The notes under the pieces: model-generated | Told to the model about the DNA's origin: nothing | What the model saw: the letters and a program-made list of their open reading frames with translations, nothing else | Database searches by the model: none | Assembly: GCA_020024735.1 (NCBI GenBank) | Contig: JAHHTI010000002.1 | Coordinates: forward strand, 1-38,387 | Origin: Mycoplasmataceae bacterium | GTDB taxonomy: Bacteria > Bacillota_I > Bacilli_A > Mycoplasmatales > Mycoplasmoidaceae | DNA: 38,387 nt | Reading direction: 5' to 3' | Made by a program: the position numbers and the translations under genes | Shown: one piece after another, positions 1 through 10,280 of the stretch | How the letters are laid out: each line of letters begins with the position of its first letter | Numbering within the stretch: position 1 is the first letter of the stretch

Positions 1-300
1 GATATAAAGTCCGGTCTTGTGTCCACTTGGAGCATTATCAACTGCTCTTCTCACTTTATCTCAAATTCTGGGATAATTTTGTCATTCATCAATTAAACGA
101 GGAGTTTCTCCATTTAAAATTTCATTGGTATAAAACTCATAATTATTTTCATTAACTAGTTCAGGTTCAATCTCATACATAGATTTAGCAACAATTTTAC
201 TAATAAAGGTTTTGCCACAAAACTTAGGACCAGTAAGTAATACAGCTCCGCTATTTTTTAAGTATTCTCTTAGTTTGGGTTCTATTAATCTTTTAATCAT
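1..300 (-). CDS. AAA-family ATPase of the DUF4143-associated type, partial
   Basis: The gene starts at the ATG complementary to 298-300 and runs off the left edge; 100 residues are visible. A Walker A motif, GPKFCGKT, lies near residues 24-31. It is followed by RLIDEWQNYP and then a WDKVRRAVDN block, the usual order in the AAA_14 ATPases that carry a C-terminal DUF4143 domain. The codon at 82-84 is TGA and falls on the Trp of that conserved DEWQ motif, so the reading continues under code 4. These ATPases are common, often multicopy accessory proteins of unknown role. There is no good ribosome binding site; AT-rich -10-like sequence lies immediately upstream, so it may be translated from a leaderless message. 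The C-terminal half is outside the window. Confidence 0.85.
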
Positions 301-325
301 GTATATATTTTAATATATAAAATAA

Positions 326-412
326 AAAGTATAAAGAAAAAGCAACATAAAGTATAAAGAAAAAGCAAAGTAAAGTATAAAGAAAAAGCTACTAAAAGTA
401 TAAAGAAAAAGC
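326..412. repeat. Four tandem 18-bp direct repeats with 23-bp period
   Basis: The unit AAAGTATAAAGAAAAAGC occurs perfectly at 326-343, 349-366, 372-389 and 395-412, separated by 5-base spacers that differ from each other. The array lies between the divergent ATPase gene (minus) and the membrane-protein gene (plus), starting 26 bases before the ATPase start codon. On the minus strand each unit contains TATACT, a -10-like hexamer. A period near two helical turns suits an operator bound on one face of the DNA. Its function is not known. Confidence 0.9.
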
Positions 413-449
413 AAATTGATAGACTCTTACTCTATGGATATTTTGCCTC

Positions 450-482
450 TTGTAATATTAGTATTATTTTTATAAAATAATA
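450..482 (+). promoter_or_regulatory. Candidate promoter with overlapping palindrome, leaderless start at 485
   Basis: TTGTAA at 450-455 and TAAAAT at 473-478 are 17 bases apart, which would place the transcription start at or next to the ATG at 485. The same bases form a perfect inverted repeat, TATTATTTT at 462-470 and AAAATAATA at 474-482 with three bases between, so the -10 box sits in one arm. No ribosome binding site is present. The palindrome may be an operator, or may simply reflect AT-rich sequence. Confidence 0.4.
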
Positions 483-484
483 AT

Positions 485-1117
485 ATGTCTAATTTAACTA
501 TTGATAATACTGTTATTAAATCTGAAAAGAATCAAAAAGCTCAATGCTTAGCAATGTTTTACCCATTAATTATTTTTGGATTGGTATTAACTCTTCTTAT
601 TTTTTTATTAATTTATATACCCCCTACTACAATTGATATTTTGAATCAAGGTAATGCTACTAATATTTTCTTTGGTTTCTATGCAGTTGAAATGGCTGAT
701 AAGAAATTTATTGATAGACATACTAATTGAATGAGTTTAACCTTAAGTATTATCACTATTCTATATGTAATTTATGGAGCAGTGTTTTATTGAATTTATT
801 GAAACAAACGTTGACAAGGATATGTGAAAAATACTCATCTGTCCGGTTGAATGATAGTAACTGGAATTTTAGTGGTAATAGGGATTGTTTTTGGTTTTAT
901 CAATTCTCCTAGAATGTTAGCTCTTCCTATCACTAGTCCGATACAATATAACTTTGTTTATGATTGTAGTTTTCAATTTAATACTGCTAATAACCAGATA
1001 ACTCAAAGTTCACTATATTTATCAGATTATGGAATTTTAACTGTAGTGGCTGTTTCTACCTTTTTATTCTTACAATTATTTATTACTATATTATTATTTA
1101 TGAAGAGGAAGTCATAA
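485..1117 (+). CDS. Uncharacterised four-helix membrane protein
   Basis: A 210-residue protein that I do not recognise. Four hydrophobic stretches are visible, near residues 23-45, 82-105, 122-140 and 182-205, with a polar start (KSEKNQK) and a basic C-terminal end (MKRKS). This suggests an integral membrane protein with a short cytoplasmic tail. Two internal TGA codons read as Trp. The final TAA overlaps the ATG of metS by one base (TAATG), so the two genes are co-transcribed and translationally coupled. No transporter motif or catalytic motif is evident. The ATG at 485 lacks a ribosome binding site and probably begins a leaderless message. Confidence 0.75.
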
Positions 1118-2676
1118 TGAAACATTTTTTTATTTCAACACCTATCTATTATCCATCAGGAAAACCACATATTGGTCACGCTTATTCTACTATTTTAGCT
1201 GATGTTTTTAAGGGCTACAAAAAGCTTTTAGGTTATAAAACTTTTTTTATCACTGGAACTGATGAACATGGTAAAAAAATTGAAGTAGCAGCTAAGAAAG
1301 AAAACTTAGATCCTTTAACATATGTTACTAAGAATGTACAAGTATTTTTAGATTTATGAGAAGCTTTAGGTATTCAATATGACCGTTTTATCAGAACTAC
1401 TGAACCCGCTCATATTCAAGCTGTTCAAAAAGTTTTTAGTAACTTCTATAGTAGAGATTTAATTTATTTAAACCAATGAAGTGGTTGATATTGTGTTTCG
1501 TGTGAAGAAAATTACACTTTAAAGGATGCACAAAAAAAAGATAATGGATATGTATGTCAACATGGCCATGTATTAGTAGAAATCAATGAGTCTTCCTATT
1601 TCTTTAAAATGAGTCAATTTCAAGATTGAATCAAGGATACAATTATTAATCATCCGCAATTTATTTATCCTGAAGCCAGAATTCATGAATTAATGAATAA
1701 TTTCTTAAATGATAAACTAACTGACTTATCTATTTCTCGTACCTCTTTTTCATGAGGAATTCCAATCAAAGAAGATGAACAACATGTTATTTATGTATGA
1801 ATGGATGCTTTGATGAATTATATTACAGGTTTAGGTTATGAGTCAGCAGATGATCATTTATTCCAAGAATTTTGAATGCAAAAAGATTGTGAAATTGTGC
1901 ATTTATTATCTAAAGAAATTACTCGTTTCCATTGTATTTATTGACCAATCTTTTTACATGCTTTGAATTTACCATTACCAACTAAAATTATTTCTCATGG
2001 TTGAATCACTACCCCAGAAGGAAAGATGTCAAAATCTTTAGGCAATGTGATTGATCCATATGTCTTATTAGAAAATTTTAACCGTGATATTTTAAGATAT
2101 TATTTTATCAAAGATATGAGTTTAGATAGTGACAATGTCTTTAGTTTAGAAGCTTTGATAGGAACATATAATGGTGATTTAGCAAATAATTATGGTAATT
2201 TAATTTCACGAAGTTTAGGAATGTTAAAGAAGTATTGTAATAATACTATTCCATCTTTCTCTCCTACTAACCAATTTAAAGCTCTTTTAGAAGAAGTTTT
2301 ACAATTCAATCATCGTTGTGAAAAGTTTGCAGATAACTTACAAATTCAAGAGGTATTAGCTGAAATTCAAGGATTGATTAATAAGGTTAATAAATTAATT
2401 GAAGATAGTAAGCCTTGAGAGTTATATAAAAACAATGATATGTCTGCTATTGAAGATTTAATGTATGTTTTATTTAAAGTCATTGAAGTATGTAGTTTTT
2501 GATTACAACCTATTTTAATTGATGCTATGACTAAAGTGCATCAACAAACCCATATTGATATCTCGCACCTTACCCTTGCAACTATCAATGATTTAGCTTC
2601 AGTTGCTAATATTATTTGTGGTGATGCTGAACCAATTTTTGAAAGAATCAAAATTGCTAATGAAATTAAAAAATAG
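1117..2676 (+). CDS. metS: Methionine--tRNA ligase
   Basis: Class I aminoacyl-tRNA synthetase that charges tRNA-Met in the cytoplasm, 519 residues. The HIGH signature reads HIGH at residues 18-21, and the KMSKS loop is KMSKS at 303-307. The zinc-knuckle insertion has C126-x2-C129 and then C147QHGH151, so it is a single knuckle with a His in place of the last Cys. The protein ends after the anticodon-binding helical domain and lacks the C-terminal tRNA-binding dimerisation domain found in longer bacterial MetRS. Many Trp residues are encoded by TGA. The start overlaps the stop of the upstream membrane-protein gene by one base, so expression depends on that gene. Confidence 0.97.
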
Positions 2677-2934
2677 TTGCATCTATTAAAAGATCAGCCT
2701 TTAATTTGAACTAAAAATATATGTATATTTATCAAAGATAATTTATGCTTTTTTCTAGAGTTTTATAAACCGGTAAAGTTTGAAAAATCGCTAACTCAAG
2801 GGTCGTTATGATAAAATAAAAGTACAAGGTTTCTACCTACTTTTTGTACTCATTTTACTCTTTGAATTTTCTTGATAAAAAGTCGTTTTTTTGCGTTAAT
2901 CTATAAGTGTATTTATGAATTCAAGGAGACAGTT
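2677..2934 (+). promoter_or_regulatory. Intergenic region with promoter-like sequence and hairpin upstream of the lipoprotein gene
   Basis: No gene is seen in these 258 bases. TTGAAA at 2780-2785 and an AT-rich -10-like stretch at 2807-2817 could form a weak promoter; the spacing is not ideal. Just downstream, AGTACAA at 2821-2827 pairs with TTGTACT at 2844-2850, giving a 7-bp stem with a 16-base loop close to the predicted 5' end of the message. A leader of about 110 bases then precedes the strong AAGGAG site at 2923-2928. The hairpin could be a terminator for metS or a 5' stabilising element. Confidence 0.35.
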
Positions 2935-5712
2935 ATGACACAATCAAAAAAGAAATTTAGAAATACAATGCTTGGAGTATTAGGAGCATTCACGCTTATT
3001 GCTACTCCTGTCTTAGCAGTATCATGTAGTAGTGGTGATTCCACTTTAACTTCTTATACTGAAGCTAATGACAAAAAAGTAAAAACATTAGTTGATAATT
3101 ATAGAGATGCCTTTAGTGAAAAGGCGGGTGTTTTATATACCAATGCACAATTAGGTGATTTAAAAGCACTTGTAAATGATTATTTAGATCAAGCAAGTAT
3201 CTTCTCTTATTCAGAACTTTCTGTCGATGGTAGAATTTGATTAAATTCTTTTATTGATGAATTAGAAACTCAACAAGTTTTATTAGACAGTAATATTCAT
3301 TATTTAATTTTAGATGGTAATAGATTAGGATTTACCCACTATAACAATGATGTAGCTGGCACTATTGATTTCTACATTAGTCAATTACAAAGCGGTTTAA
3401 AAAAATCAATTGATAAAGGGAAATTAACTGAAGAAGAAGCAAAAGCTAATGCAGAAATTTATAAGAAAAATTTACCTGAATATTTAAAAGCTTGTGAAAC
3501 TAATTTAAGAGATGGAATGGCAAATAATATTACCTTATCTTATGTAATGTTCAAACATGTTATGGGTAACCTTTTACAATATGATTTTATGACGCAAACT
3601 ATGGATGAATATGCTGCTACTGGTACTGCACCAACAAGAGACAAAATTAAAAACATGATTACAGTTCATGATTATGTAACTGAAGATGAAGCAAAAACAA
3701 TTACTGATCAAGTATTACATTTTGTTAACTTTCTAGTTACTGAATACTATCCAGCTATTAACTATGGTAAAACAACAGGAGCACCAAGCACTTATACACT
3801 TAAAGTTGTTAATGATGCTCCAGACGAAGAAGATAATGGTTTTGTTTATACACCTCCAAAAGCTGAAAGTGAAGCTGCTGCTCAACCTTCTAAATACATT
3901 GAAGGTTTAGGTTTAACTAAAGATGATTTAGCAACTAAAGATGTTGGTGTTGGTTTTACTCCAAATGCTGATGGTTATGGAGCAAAAATTTATAATGCTT
4001 TATTAAAAGTTAATTCTAATACTGATAAGACTGCAAATCAAATTTTCACTTTAGGTAACGATGGAGTGGCTGCTATTAAAGCTAATATGACTGAAGTGGC
4101 TAAAGTAGTGGGAGCTATTTATGCAGGTGATAAAAAAGCTTGATCTCCAAAAGTTTGATATGATGCAGATAGTAGTGGAAATGCTGAACAAAGCCAAGAA
4201 CTAACTCTTAATGTTATTAGAGATGGAGGAGAAGTTAATCTTCCTGACTTCTTTAAATGACTAAACTCAGATCAATGATTTAATGGTCGTGATATGGAAA
4301 AAAAACAATATCCAACATGAAACGGAAATATGGATGGAAAAATCTTATCTAAATATACCGCTGCTGGAGAAGGTGCAAAAAATCCTGAAAATTGAGATGG
4401 TAGAACTGAACCTTATACATATGCAGAAAAGTTTACTCCTAAAAATAAAGGGATTACTCCTGTAAAAATTAGTGATGTTATCGGAGCTAAAGGTGATACC
4501 AAGAACGAAACTGTAGTTAAAGGTGATGCTGGAAACCTTGCATGAAAATACTTAGATTTAGGATTATCTCCCGCTACTATCCAACAACCTAATTCAAAAA
4601 AGACAAATCTTACTGAAACTAATTCAATTTCTCCTGAAGCTGCCTTTGTAGGTACTTCTCACTCTATTCAACAATATCTTCAATATAAAGATGTCTCAGT
4701 TTACCACTTTAATGGTATGTTCAAAAATACTAGTGTGGATTGAACATTAAGAACAGGAACAGGTGGAGCTGCATATGCTTCATCAGGTAAAGGTTCTTGA
4801 GATTATGTCCCTGATGGTACTGGTGGTTTCTACTTAGATTCAAACCCTTACTCTGGATTACAAAAATGAAGTATGACTACCCTAGCAACTCACGAAAGTG
4901 TTTCTGGTCACGTATATCAATTTAATTATGCTCATGACCATCCAGCTAAGAGTTATGCACCTAAATTTAGATCAACTGCTTATGCTGAAGGATGAGGATT
5001 ATTCTCTGAATGATTAGCAGTGCAAATTGGTATGTATGGTAAACCTGAAAACCCTACTGAAAAAAATCACCGATTACCTTTACCAAATTTTGGAGTAGAA
5101 TCAAAAAACATTAATGTATCTCAATTTACAAATAAATATGACTATGCAAATGGTGTATATTGAATTGAAGATGATAAATCAACTCCAGATGTAACAGAAG
5201 ATGCTGGTAACTCACAAAAATTATATGATGCTGTTCAATACTTTGGTTTCTTAAACGAAAGACAATTAAGAGCAATGCGTTGTGCTGTGGATGTTGGATT
5301 ACATGCTGGTGGTGCAACTATCAATGAACAAGGTGAAATAACAGGTAATGTTTCTGAAGCTGGTAAATTTGCAAAAAATACTGGATGATCATTAAAAGAT
5401 GCAAGAGCTTATTTAACCAATAACTCTGGTTTAGGAATTGACGATATTAAACGTGAAACTAAACGTTACCTTGGATATACTGGACAAGCAGTTTCATACT
5501 ACAATGGTCTTAATGTAATTGAAGGACTATACATGCAAGCTAAAAATACTTATGAAACTAATAATGAAGGAAAGGATTTCTTAAATTGATCATTAACTTC
5601 AGCTACTAATGCTAACACTGCTCCATTATTTGATATTATTCTAAGAAATGGAAATGTACCAATTCAAGTGTTAAACCAAGCAGTTACGAACTTCATTAGA
5701 ACAACCTACTAA
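2935..5712 (+). CDS. Large surface lipoprotein with DUF885-type metallopeptidase-like domain
   Basis: A 925-residue lipoprotein. The ATG at 2935 is chosen because AAGGAG lies six bases upstream and because it gives a clean lipoprotein signal: KKKFR, a hydrophobic stretch, then VLAVSC with Cys31 as the lipidated residue. The C-terminal third matches the DUF885 pattern: HESVSGH at residues 653-659 (HExxxGH, a probable zinc site), then AEGWGLFSE near 684-692, RAMRCAVDVGLHAGG, and a RETKRYLGYTGQAVSYYNG block. DUF885 proteins are predicted zinc peptidases. The N-terminal 300 residues resemble the helical part of the family but also hold a Ser/Thr/Ala-rich segment that looks like surface-exposed linker. 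A role as an outer-surface protease that supplies peptides or cleaves host proteins is inference. Confidence 0.8.
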
Positions 5713-5778
5713 TAAAAACAAAGAATTTTAACAAATTTATATTTAGGAAGTAAAAATAAGATACTTATCAAAAAGTAT

Positions 5779-5784
5779 TATAAT
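5779..5784 (+). promoter_or_regulatory. -10 box for the CNNM/CorC gene
   Basis: TATAAT ends 11 bases before the ATG at 5796. No ribosome binding site precedes that ATG, so the 5' leader would be only about four bases long. No clear -35 box is visible. Confidence 0.5.
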
Positions 5785-5795
5785 ATATATTACAT

Positions 5796-7079
5796 ATGGA
5801 TCCCAATCATCTCAGTCTTGCGACTATTATAGCTTTAGGTTTCTCTTTACTTTTATTAATTCTATTAAGTGCTTTATTTTCAGCATCAGAAACTGCCTAT
5901 ACTACAATTACTAATTTTAAATACGAAACACATTATAAAAAGAAGAAAAAGAATTGAGTTTTTAAAATCAACAATAAACTTTTAAATAACTTCTCAATGA
6001 CTTTATCTACCATTTTGATTTCTAATACATTAGTGAATGTGGCGGCTTCCACTCTTTCTACCCTTTTCTTTACAAGTGTCATTTTAAATTATTCGAATGC
6101 TTCTAATGCCGAGGCTATTGGAACAGGTTTAGCCACTGGGATAGTCACTTTTCTTATTTTGATTTTTGGAGAATTTTTACCCAAAGCTTTTGCCCGCAAT
6201 CATAGCTTATGATTTATTAAAATATTTGGAGTAGTCATTTATGTGTTATATTACTTATTTTTTCCTATTAGTTGGATATTAAATAAAGTAATTAAACCTG
6301 AAAAAAAGAACTCTGTCACTGAACAAGAAATTGATACCTTAATTGACATCGTCTCTAATGAAGGAGTTTTAGAAAACTCAGAAGCTTCATTAGTCTCTAA
6401 CTCCTTAAGATTTGATGAAACTAAAGTGGCTAGTGTAATGCTTAAAAAAGATCAAATTGTCTATGTTAATGCAGATGATAGTAAGCAGACAATTTTAACC
6501 GTCTTTAATGAACATCCCTATTCACGACTTCCTTTAAAAAAAGGTTCTAATTTTATCGGATACATTGATGTTAAAACCTTTATTTCCCTTATTAATAAAA
6601 GATCAGCTTCTTTTAATGTCAATGATATTGCTAAGCCAATTCTAAAAGTTAGTCAATATCAATCATTAGACTCAGTATTTCGAGAAATGCAAGTGAATCA
6701 AATCCATATTGCTTTGGTCAAGAAAAACTTAAATTCCCAACAAATCTTGGGAATGGTCACAATGGAAGACATTTTAGAATTCTTAGTAGGTAATATTCAA
6801 GATGAACACGATATTACTTTACCTGTCACCGAAATCAATGATTTTACGTGAAAAGTAGCTGCTGATTATTCAGCAAATAAATTTATTAAAGAAGAAATTA
6901 AATTACCAATTCAAATTGATAGTGCATTAAATATTAAAGAATGATTAAAAATGGAATTTGATGTCGAAAGATTTAGCGATAAAGATAAATTTCAAAATGA
7001 TTTCTTTAGTGTCGTTGCTAGAACTACTAATCACAAATTATTCTTTATCTTTGAAAAGAAAGATATTACTATTTTTTAA
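5796..7079 (+). CDS. CNNM/CorC (HlyC) family divalent-cation transport protein
   Basis: A 427-residue membrane protein with the three-part layout of the CorC/HlyC or CNNM family. First comes a DUF21 membrane domain (residues about 1-170; SALFSASETAY near 25-35 and GEFLPKAFAR at 125-134 are its hallmarks). Next is a pair of CBS domains (about 195-320), ending in GMVTMEDILEFLVG. Last is a short CorC_HlyC C-terminal domain to residue 427. Family members move or regulate Mg2+ or Co2+; older annotation as hemolysin is misleading. The 3' end overlaps the end of atpC on the other strand by 11 bases, leaving no room for a terminator between the converging genes. Confidence 0.9.
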
Positions 7080-7473
7080 TTATTTCAAGAATTTTCTTAT
7101 TATTAATAATTCTTTGGTTTACCATCTTGTAAGATAAACTATCAGCTTCATATTTTTTAAGTTCAGCTTCAGCTTTAGCTATTTCATTATTAATAGCATT
7201 CACATCAACTTTCTTTAGATCAATAAAGTTTTGGGTAATAATCCGCGCTTCATTATTTTCAAAGAATAAACTTCCTGATGTCACGATGTATTCTTCCTTT
7301 TGATTATTTTTCACTTTTAAAACAAGGACATTTGGTTTTAGTAAAGCAATTAAATTCACATGGTTAGCATAGATTCCAATTCTTCCCTTGAAAGTTGTTG
7401 TTTCTAAGGAATTAATTGGTTGATCAAATTGCACACCTTCAGGAGTAATGATTCTTAAATTAAAGCTGCTCAA
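7069..7473 (-). CDS. atpC: ATP synthase F1 epsilon subunit
   Basis: A 134-residue central-stalk subunit. The N-terminal beta domain reads FNLRIITPEGVQFDQPI and includes GRIGIYANHVNLIALLKP, typical of epsilon. The C-terminal part is a helical hairpin with QRIINNKKILEIIKK. The start is a TTG at 7471-7473, two bases after the atpD stop; AAGGA inside the end of atpD serves as its ribosome binding site, and no in-frame ATG fits the expected N-terminus. It is the last gene of the atp operon and its end overlaps the convergent CNNM/CorC gene. Confidence 0.93.
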   Translation of the reverse strand: MSSFNLRIITPEGVQFDQPINSLETTTFKGRIGIYANHVNLIALLKPNVLVLKVKNNQKEEYIVTSGSLFFENNEARIITQNFIDLKKVDVNAINNEIAKAEAELKKYEADSLSYKMVNQRIINNKKILEIIKK

Positions 7474-7475
7474 AA

Positions 7476-8924
7476 TTATTTTCCTTTCTTGTTATATCTA
7501 TCATAAACTTCTTGAATAGGTCCAGCATACAAGAAGTAACTTTCTGGAATATCATCACATTTTCCTGAAATGATTGCGGCAAATCCTTCAACAGTATCTT
7601 TAACAGGGACAAACTTTCCTGGTTTACCAGAGAACTTTTCAGCCACAAAGAAAGGTTGTGATAAATAGTTTCTAATCTTCCGTGCACGAGCAACAGTCAA
7701 TTTATCTTCTTCAGATAATTCATCAATTCCTAGAATAGCAATAATATCTTGTAATTCATCAAATTTTTGTAAAATTTGTTGTACTTTACGAGCAACATTA
7801 TAATGTTCTAATCCCACAATCTTAGGTTCTAGTAATCTTGATGCAGATTCTAGCGGGTGGATAGCAGGGAAAATCCCTAAAGCAGCAATACTTCTATCAA
7901 GAACAGTCTTCGCATCCAAGTGTGAGAAAGTAGTAGCAGGAGCAGGGTCAGTTAAGTCATCAGCTGGTACATAAACTGCTTGTACTGAAGTAATTGAACC
8001 TTTTTTAGTAGAAGTAATTCTTTCTTGCAATGAACCCATTTCAAAAGCTAATGTAGGTTGGTAACCAACAGCTGAAGGCATACGACCTAACAAAGCAGAT
8101 ACTTCTGAACCGGCTTGAGTGAAACGGAAGATGTTATCAATGAATAACAACACATCTTGTCCATATTCATCTCTAAATTCTTCAGCCATTGTTAAAGCTG
8201 TTAAAGCAACTCTCATCCGTGCTCCAGGAGATTCATTCATTTGTCCGAAGACTAAAGCAGTTTTATCAATAACTCCACCTTCAATCATTTCATAGTATAA
8301 ATCATTCCCTTCACGAGTACGTTCTCCTACTCCGGCAAAAACTGATAAACCACCATGGTTCTTAGCAATGTTGTGAATTAGTTCTTGTACTAGTACTGTT
8401 TTACCAACCCCAGCACCACCAAATAGACCAATCTTTCCACCTTTTACATAAGGAACTAGTAAGTCAATAACTTTAATTCCTGTTTCTAAAATTTCAGTAG
8501 TATTAGCTTGTTCTTCATAAGAAGGAGAAGCACGGTGAATTGGTAGTAATTTAGGATTTTTTAAAGCTGGTTTACCATCGATAGGATCACCAGTTACATT
8601 AAACATTCTTCCTAAGACATCTCTTCCTACAGGAACACTAATAGGAGCTCCAGTATTGATAACTTCTAAACCTCTACTTAATCCATCAGTAGTATCCATA
8701 GAGATACAACGAGCAACATTACTAGATAATAATTGTGCTACTTCTAGAACTAATTTTTTGCCATTGTTGTAGACAATAAGAGCATCCTTAATTTTGGTGG
8801 TACTATTTGATTTAGAAAAATCAACATCCACAATAGGACCTAGTACTTGAATAATTTGTCCAACGTTTTTAGTTGTTTTGTTATCTTTAGTATTATTAAC
8901 TTTCTTACTTGTATTTTTTTCCAT
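7476..8924 (-). CDS. atpD: ATP synthase F1 beta subunit
   Basis: Catalytic subunit of F1, 482 residues. Walker A is GGAGVGKT. GERTREGNDLYYEM, LFIDNIFRFTQAGSEVSALL and the PSAVGYQPTL segment are all intact, as is the DELSEED loop, here IDELSEEDK. A basic, Asn-rich N-terminal leader of about 20 residues precedes the conserved start of the family. Nothing in it suggests the divergent F1-like paralogues found in some mycoplasmas; this is the housekeeping enzyme. It follows atpG by 14 bases. Confidence 0.98.
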   Translation of the reverse strand: MEKNTSKKVNNTKDNKTTKNVGQIIQVLGPIVDVDFSKSNSTTKIKDALIVYNNGKKLVLEVAQLLSSNVARCISMDTTDGLSRGLEVINTGAPISVPVGRDVLGRMFNVTGDPIDGKPALKNPKLLPIHRASPSYEEQANTTEILETGIKVIDLLVPYVKGGKIGLFGGAGVGKTVLVQELIHNIAKNHGGLSVFAGVGERTREGNDLYYEMIEGGVIDKTALVFGQMNESPGARMRVALTALTMAEEFRDEYGQDVLLFIDNIFRFTQAGSEVSALLGRMPSAVGYQPTLAFEMGSLQERITSTKKGSITSVQAVYVPADDLTDPAPATTFSHLDAKTVLDRSIAALGIFPAIHPLESASRLLEPKIVGLEHYNVARKVQQILQKFDELQDIIAILGIDELSEEDKLTVARARKIRNYLSQPFFVAEKFSGKPGKFVPVKDTVEGFAAIISGKCDDIPESYFLYAGPIQEVYDRYNKKGK

Positions 8925-8938
8925 AATTTAACTCCTTC

Positions 8939-9790
8939 TTAATTATCCTCATTACCAGCCACAATTTCAATAATTTCATTAGTAATTTTTGCTTGACGAA
9001 TCCGGTTATAAAGTAACTTGTATTTGTTGATTAATTCCTCAGCATTTGTACTTGCAGTATCCATAGCATTTCTTCGCGAAGCACATTCACTTAAGATAGA
9101 TTCCACCAGAGCAGCATAAATTAGCATTGAAATATATTCAGGAATGATGGCTTTCACAATAGCTTTTTTGTTAGGTTCAAAATCATAGTCAGCAAGTCTT
9201 GGTGGTTTCTCTTGTACCTTCTTGATTTCAGGATCGAAAGGGAAAACATCAAGGACAGTAGATTTAAAACTAATAGCATTAATAAATTTGGTATAACAAA
9301 CCTTAACTTTGCCATAATCACCAATAATTAACTTATCAAAAATTTCATTTCCAATAGTGGCACACATTTCTTGAGTAATTTCAGCATTCACATCAAACAT
9401 TGAAGTATCTCAGAAAGTTGCATTTGGATAATGTTTTCTAAAATGATCATTTCCTTTTTTACCAAAGATAATAAAAACATCATCCGCATTTGCTTGTTTG
9501 TGAACTTCTTTAAAAGTGTTGATATTATATCCTCCACATAAACCTAAATTTGAAGTAATAATAATTCACAAAGTTTTATTACTACTATGTTCAAGATTAA
9601 AATCTTTATCATCAGTTAATAATAACAAGTTACCGATAGCTGCATAGTATTCTTGAAAATAATCTTTTGATTGCATAAATTTTTTAGTTTGCTTTGAAAG
9701 CTTACTCGCAGCAATTAATTTCATTGCATTAGTAATCTTAGAAGTTGATTGAATAGAAGCAATTCTTCTTTTGGTAGTTGCTAAAGACAT
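8939..9790 (-). CDS. atpG: ATP synthase F1 gamma subunit
   Basis: Rotor shaft of F1, 283 residues after three TGA codons are read as Trp. The N-terminus, KRRIASIQSTSKITNAMKLIAASKL, and the C-terminus, ASRRNAMDTASTNAEELINK followed by RIRQAKITNEIIEIVAG, are the two helices that pack inside the alpha/beta ring and are well conserved. LCGGYN in the middle matches the Rossmann-like domain. Its ATG overlaps the TAA of the upstream membrane-protein gene (TAATG), which shows that the extra gene is a coupled member of the operon. Confidence 0.95.
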
Positions 9791-10278
9791 TATTTTTTTG
9801 CTCCTTTCTTCTTAGATTTAGCTTTGGCTTTTTTAGTTTTTTCTAATGGAGGGAAAACAGCTCTTCACTTAAATATAAAGTTTCCAAATGAAACTAATAA
9901 TCCAACAGCTGTAATAGGTAATAAGATATATGCTGCTAAACTAGTAGGAATGTAACTAGTTAAAATAAATCATGCTAATCCTTCTTGTCCTTTTTCAGCA
10001 TATAATTCTGCAAAGTTAGGTGCTTCAGCCGTTCCAAAGATATTAATAAAATCATGTCAATCAGTTCATGGGTTTTTACCAAAGTAACCAGTTTTATTTA
10101 TATTTGCTGGATTAGCTAAGGCTGCATGATCAAATGCTTTTGTGTAATCGATAGATAATCATGTCACGATTCCCATAATGAAAATAAAGAACACAATAGT
10201 TAAAGATGTTCAAACAATGAATTTTCTTTTAGCTTTACTATCAGCTTTTTTTCACAAGGAAGCTGTTCTTTTTGACAT
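9790..10278 (-). CDS. Unrecognised two-helix membrane protein inside the atp operon
   Basis: A 162-residue protein not found in the standard atp gene order. The N-terminus is basic (residues 4-19), followed by a first membrane helix at about 20-43. A roughly 60-residue aromatic and Asn-rich segment comes next (NPWTDWHDFINIFG), then a second hydrophobic stretch at about 103-135 and a Lys-rich tail ending KSKKKGAKK. Both ends would face the cytoplasm, with the middle segment outside. It starts two bases after the atpA stop and overlaps atpG by one codon junction, so it is made with the enzyme. It does not look like AtpI. It could be a membrane anchor or assembly factor for F1Fo, perhaps a partner of the AtpA extension; this is inference. 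Confidence 0.85.
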
Positions 10279-10280
10279 GA

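Noticed and set aside
326..412. CRISPR array
   Set aside because: Spacers are only five bases and units 18 bases, with no cas genes in the window; this is a simple tandem repeat.
1117..2676. Apparent break-up of metS and many other genes into short reading frames, as if pseudogenes
   Set aside because: Every break is an in-frame TGA, mostly at conserved Trp positions, and the pieces join in one frame. Code 4 explains them; no frameshift was needed for any gene.
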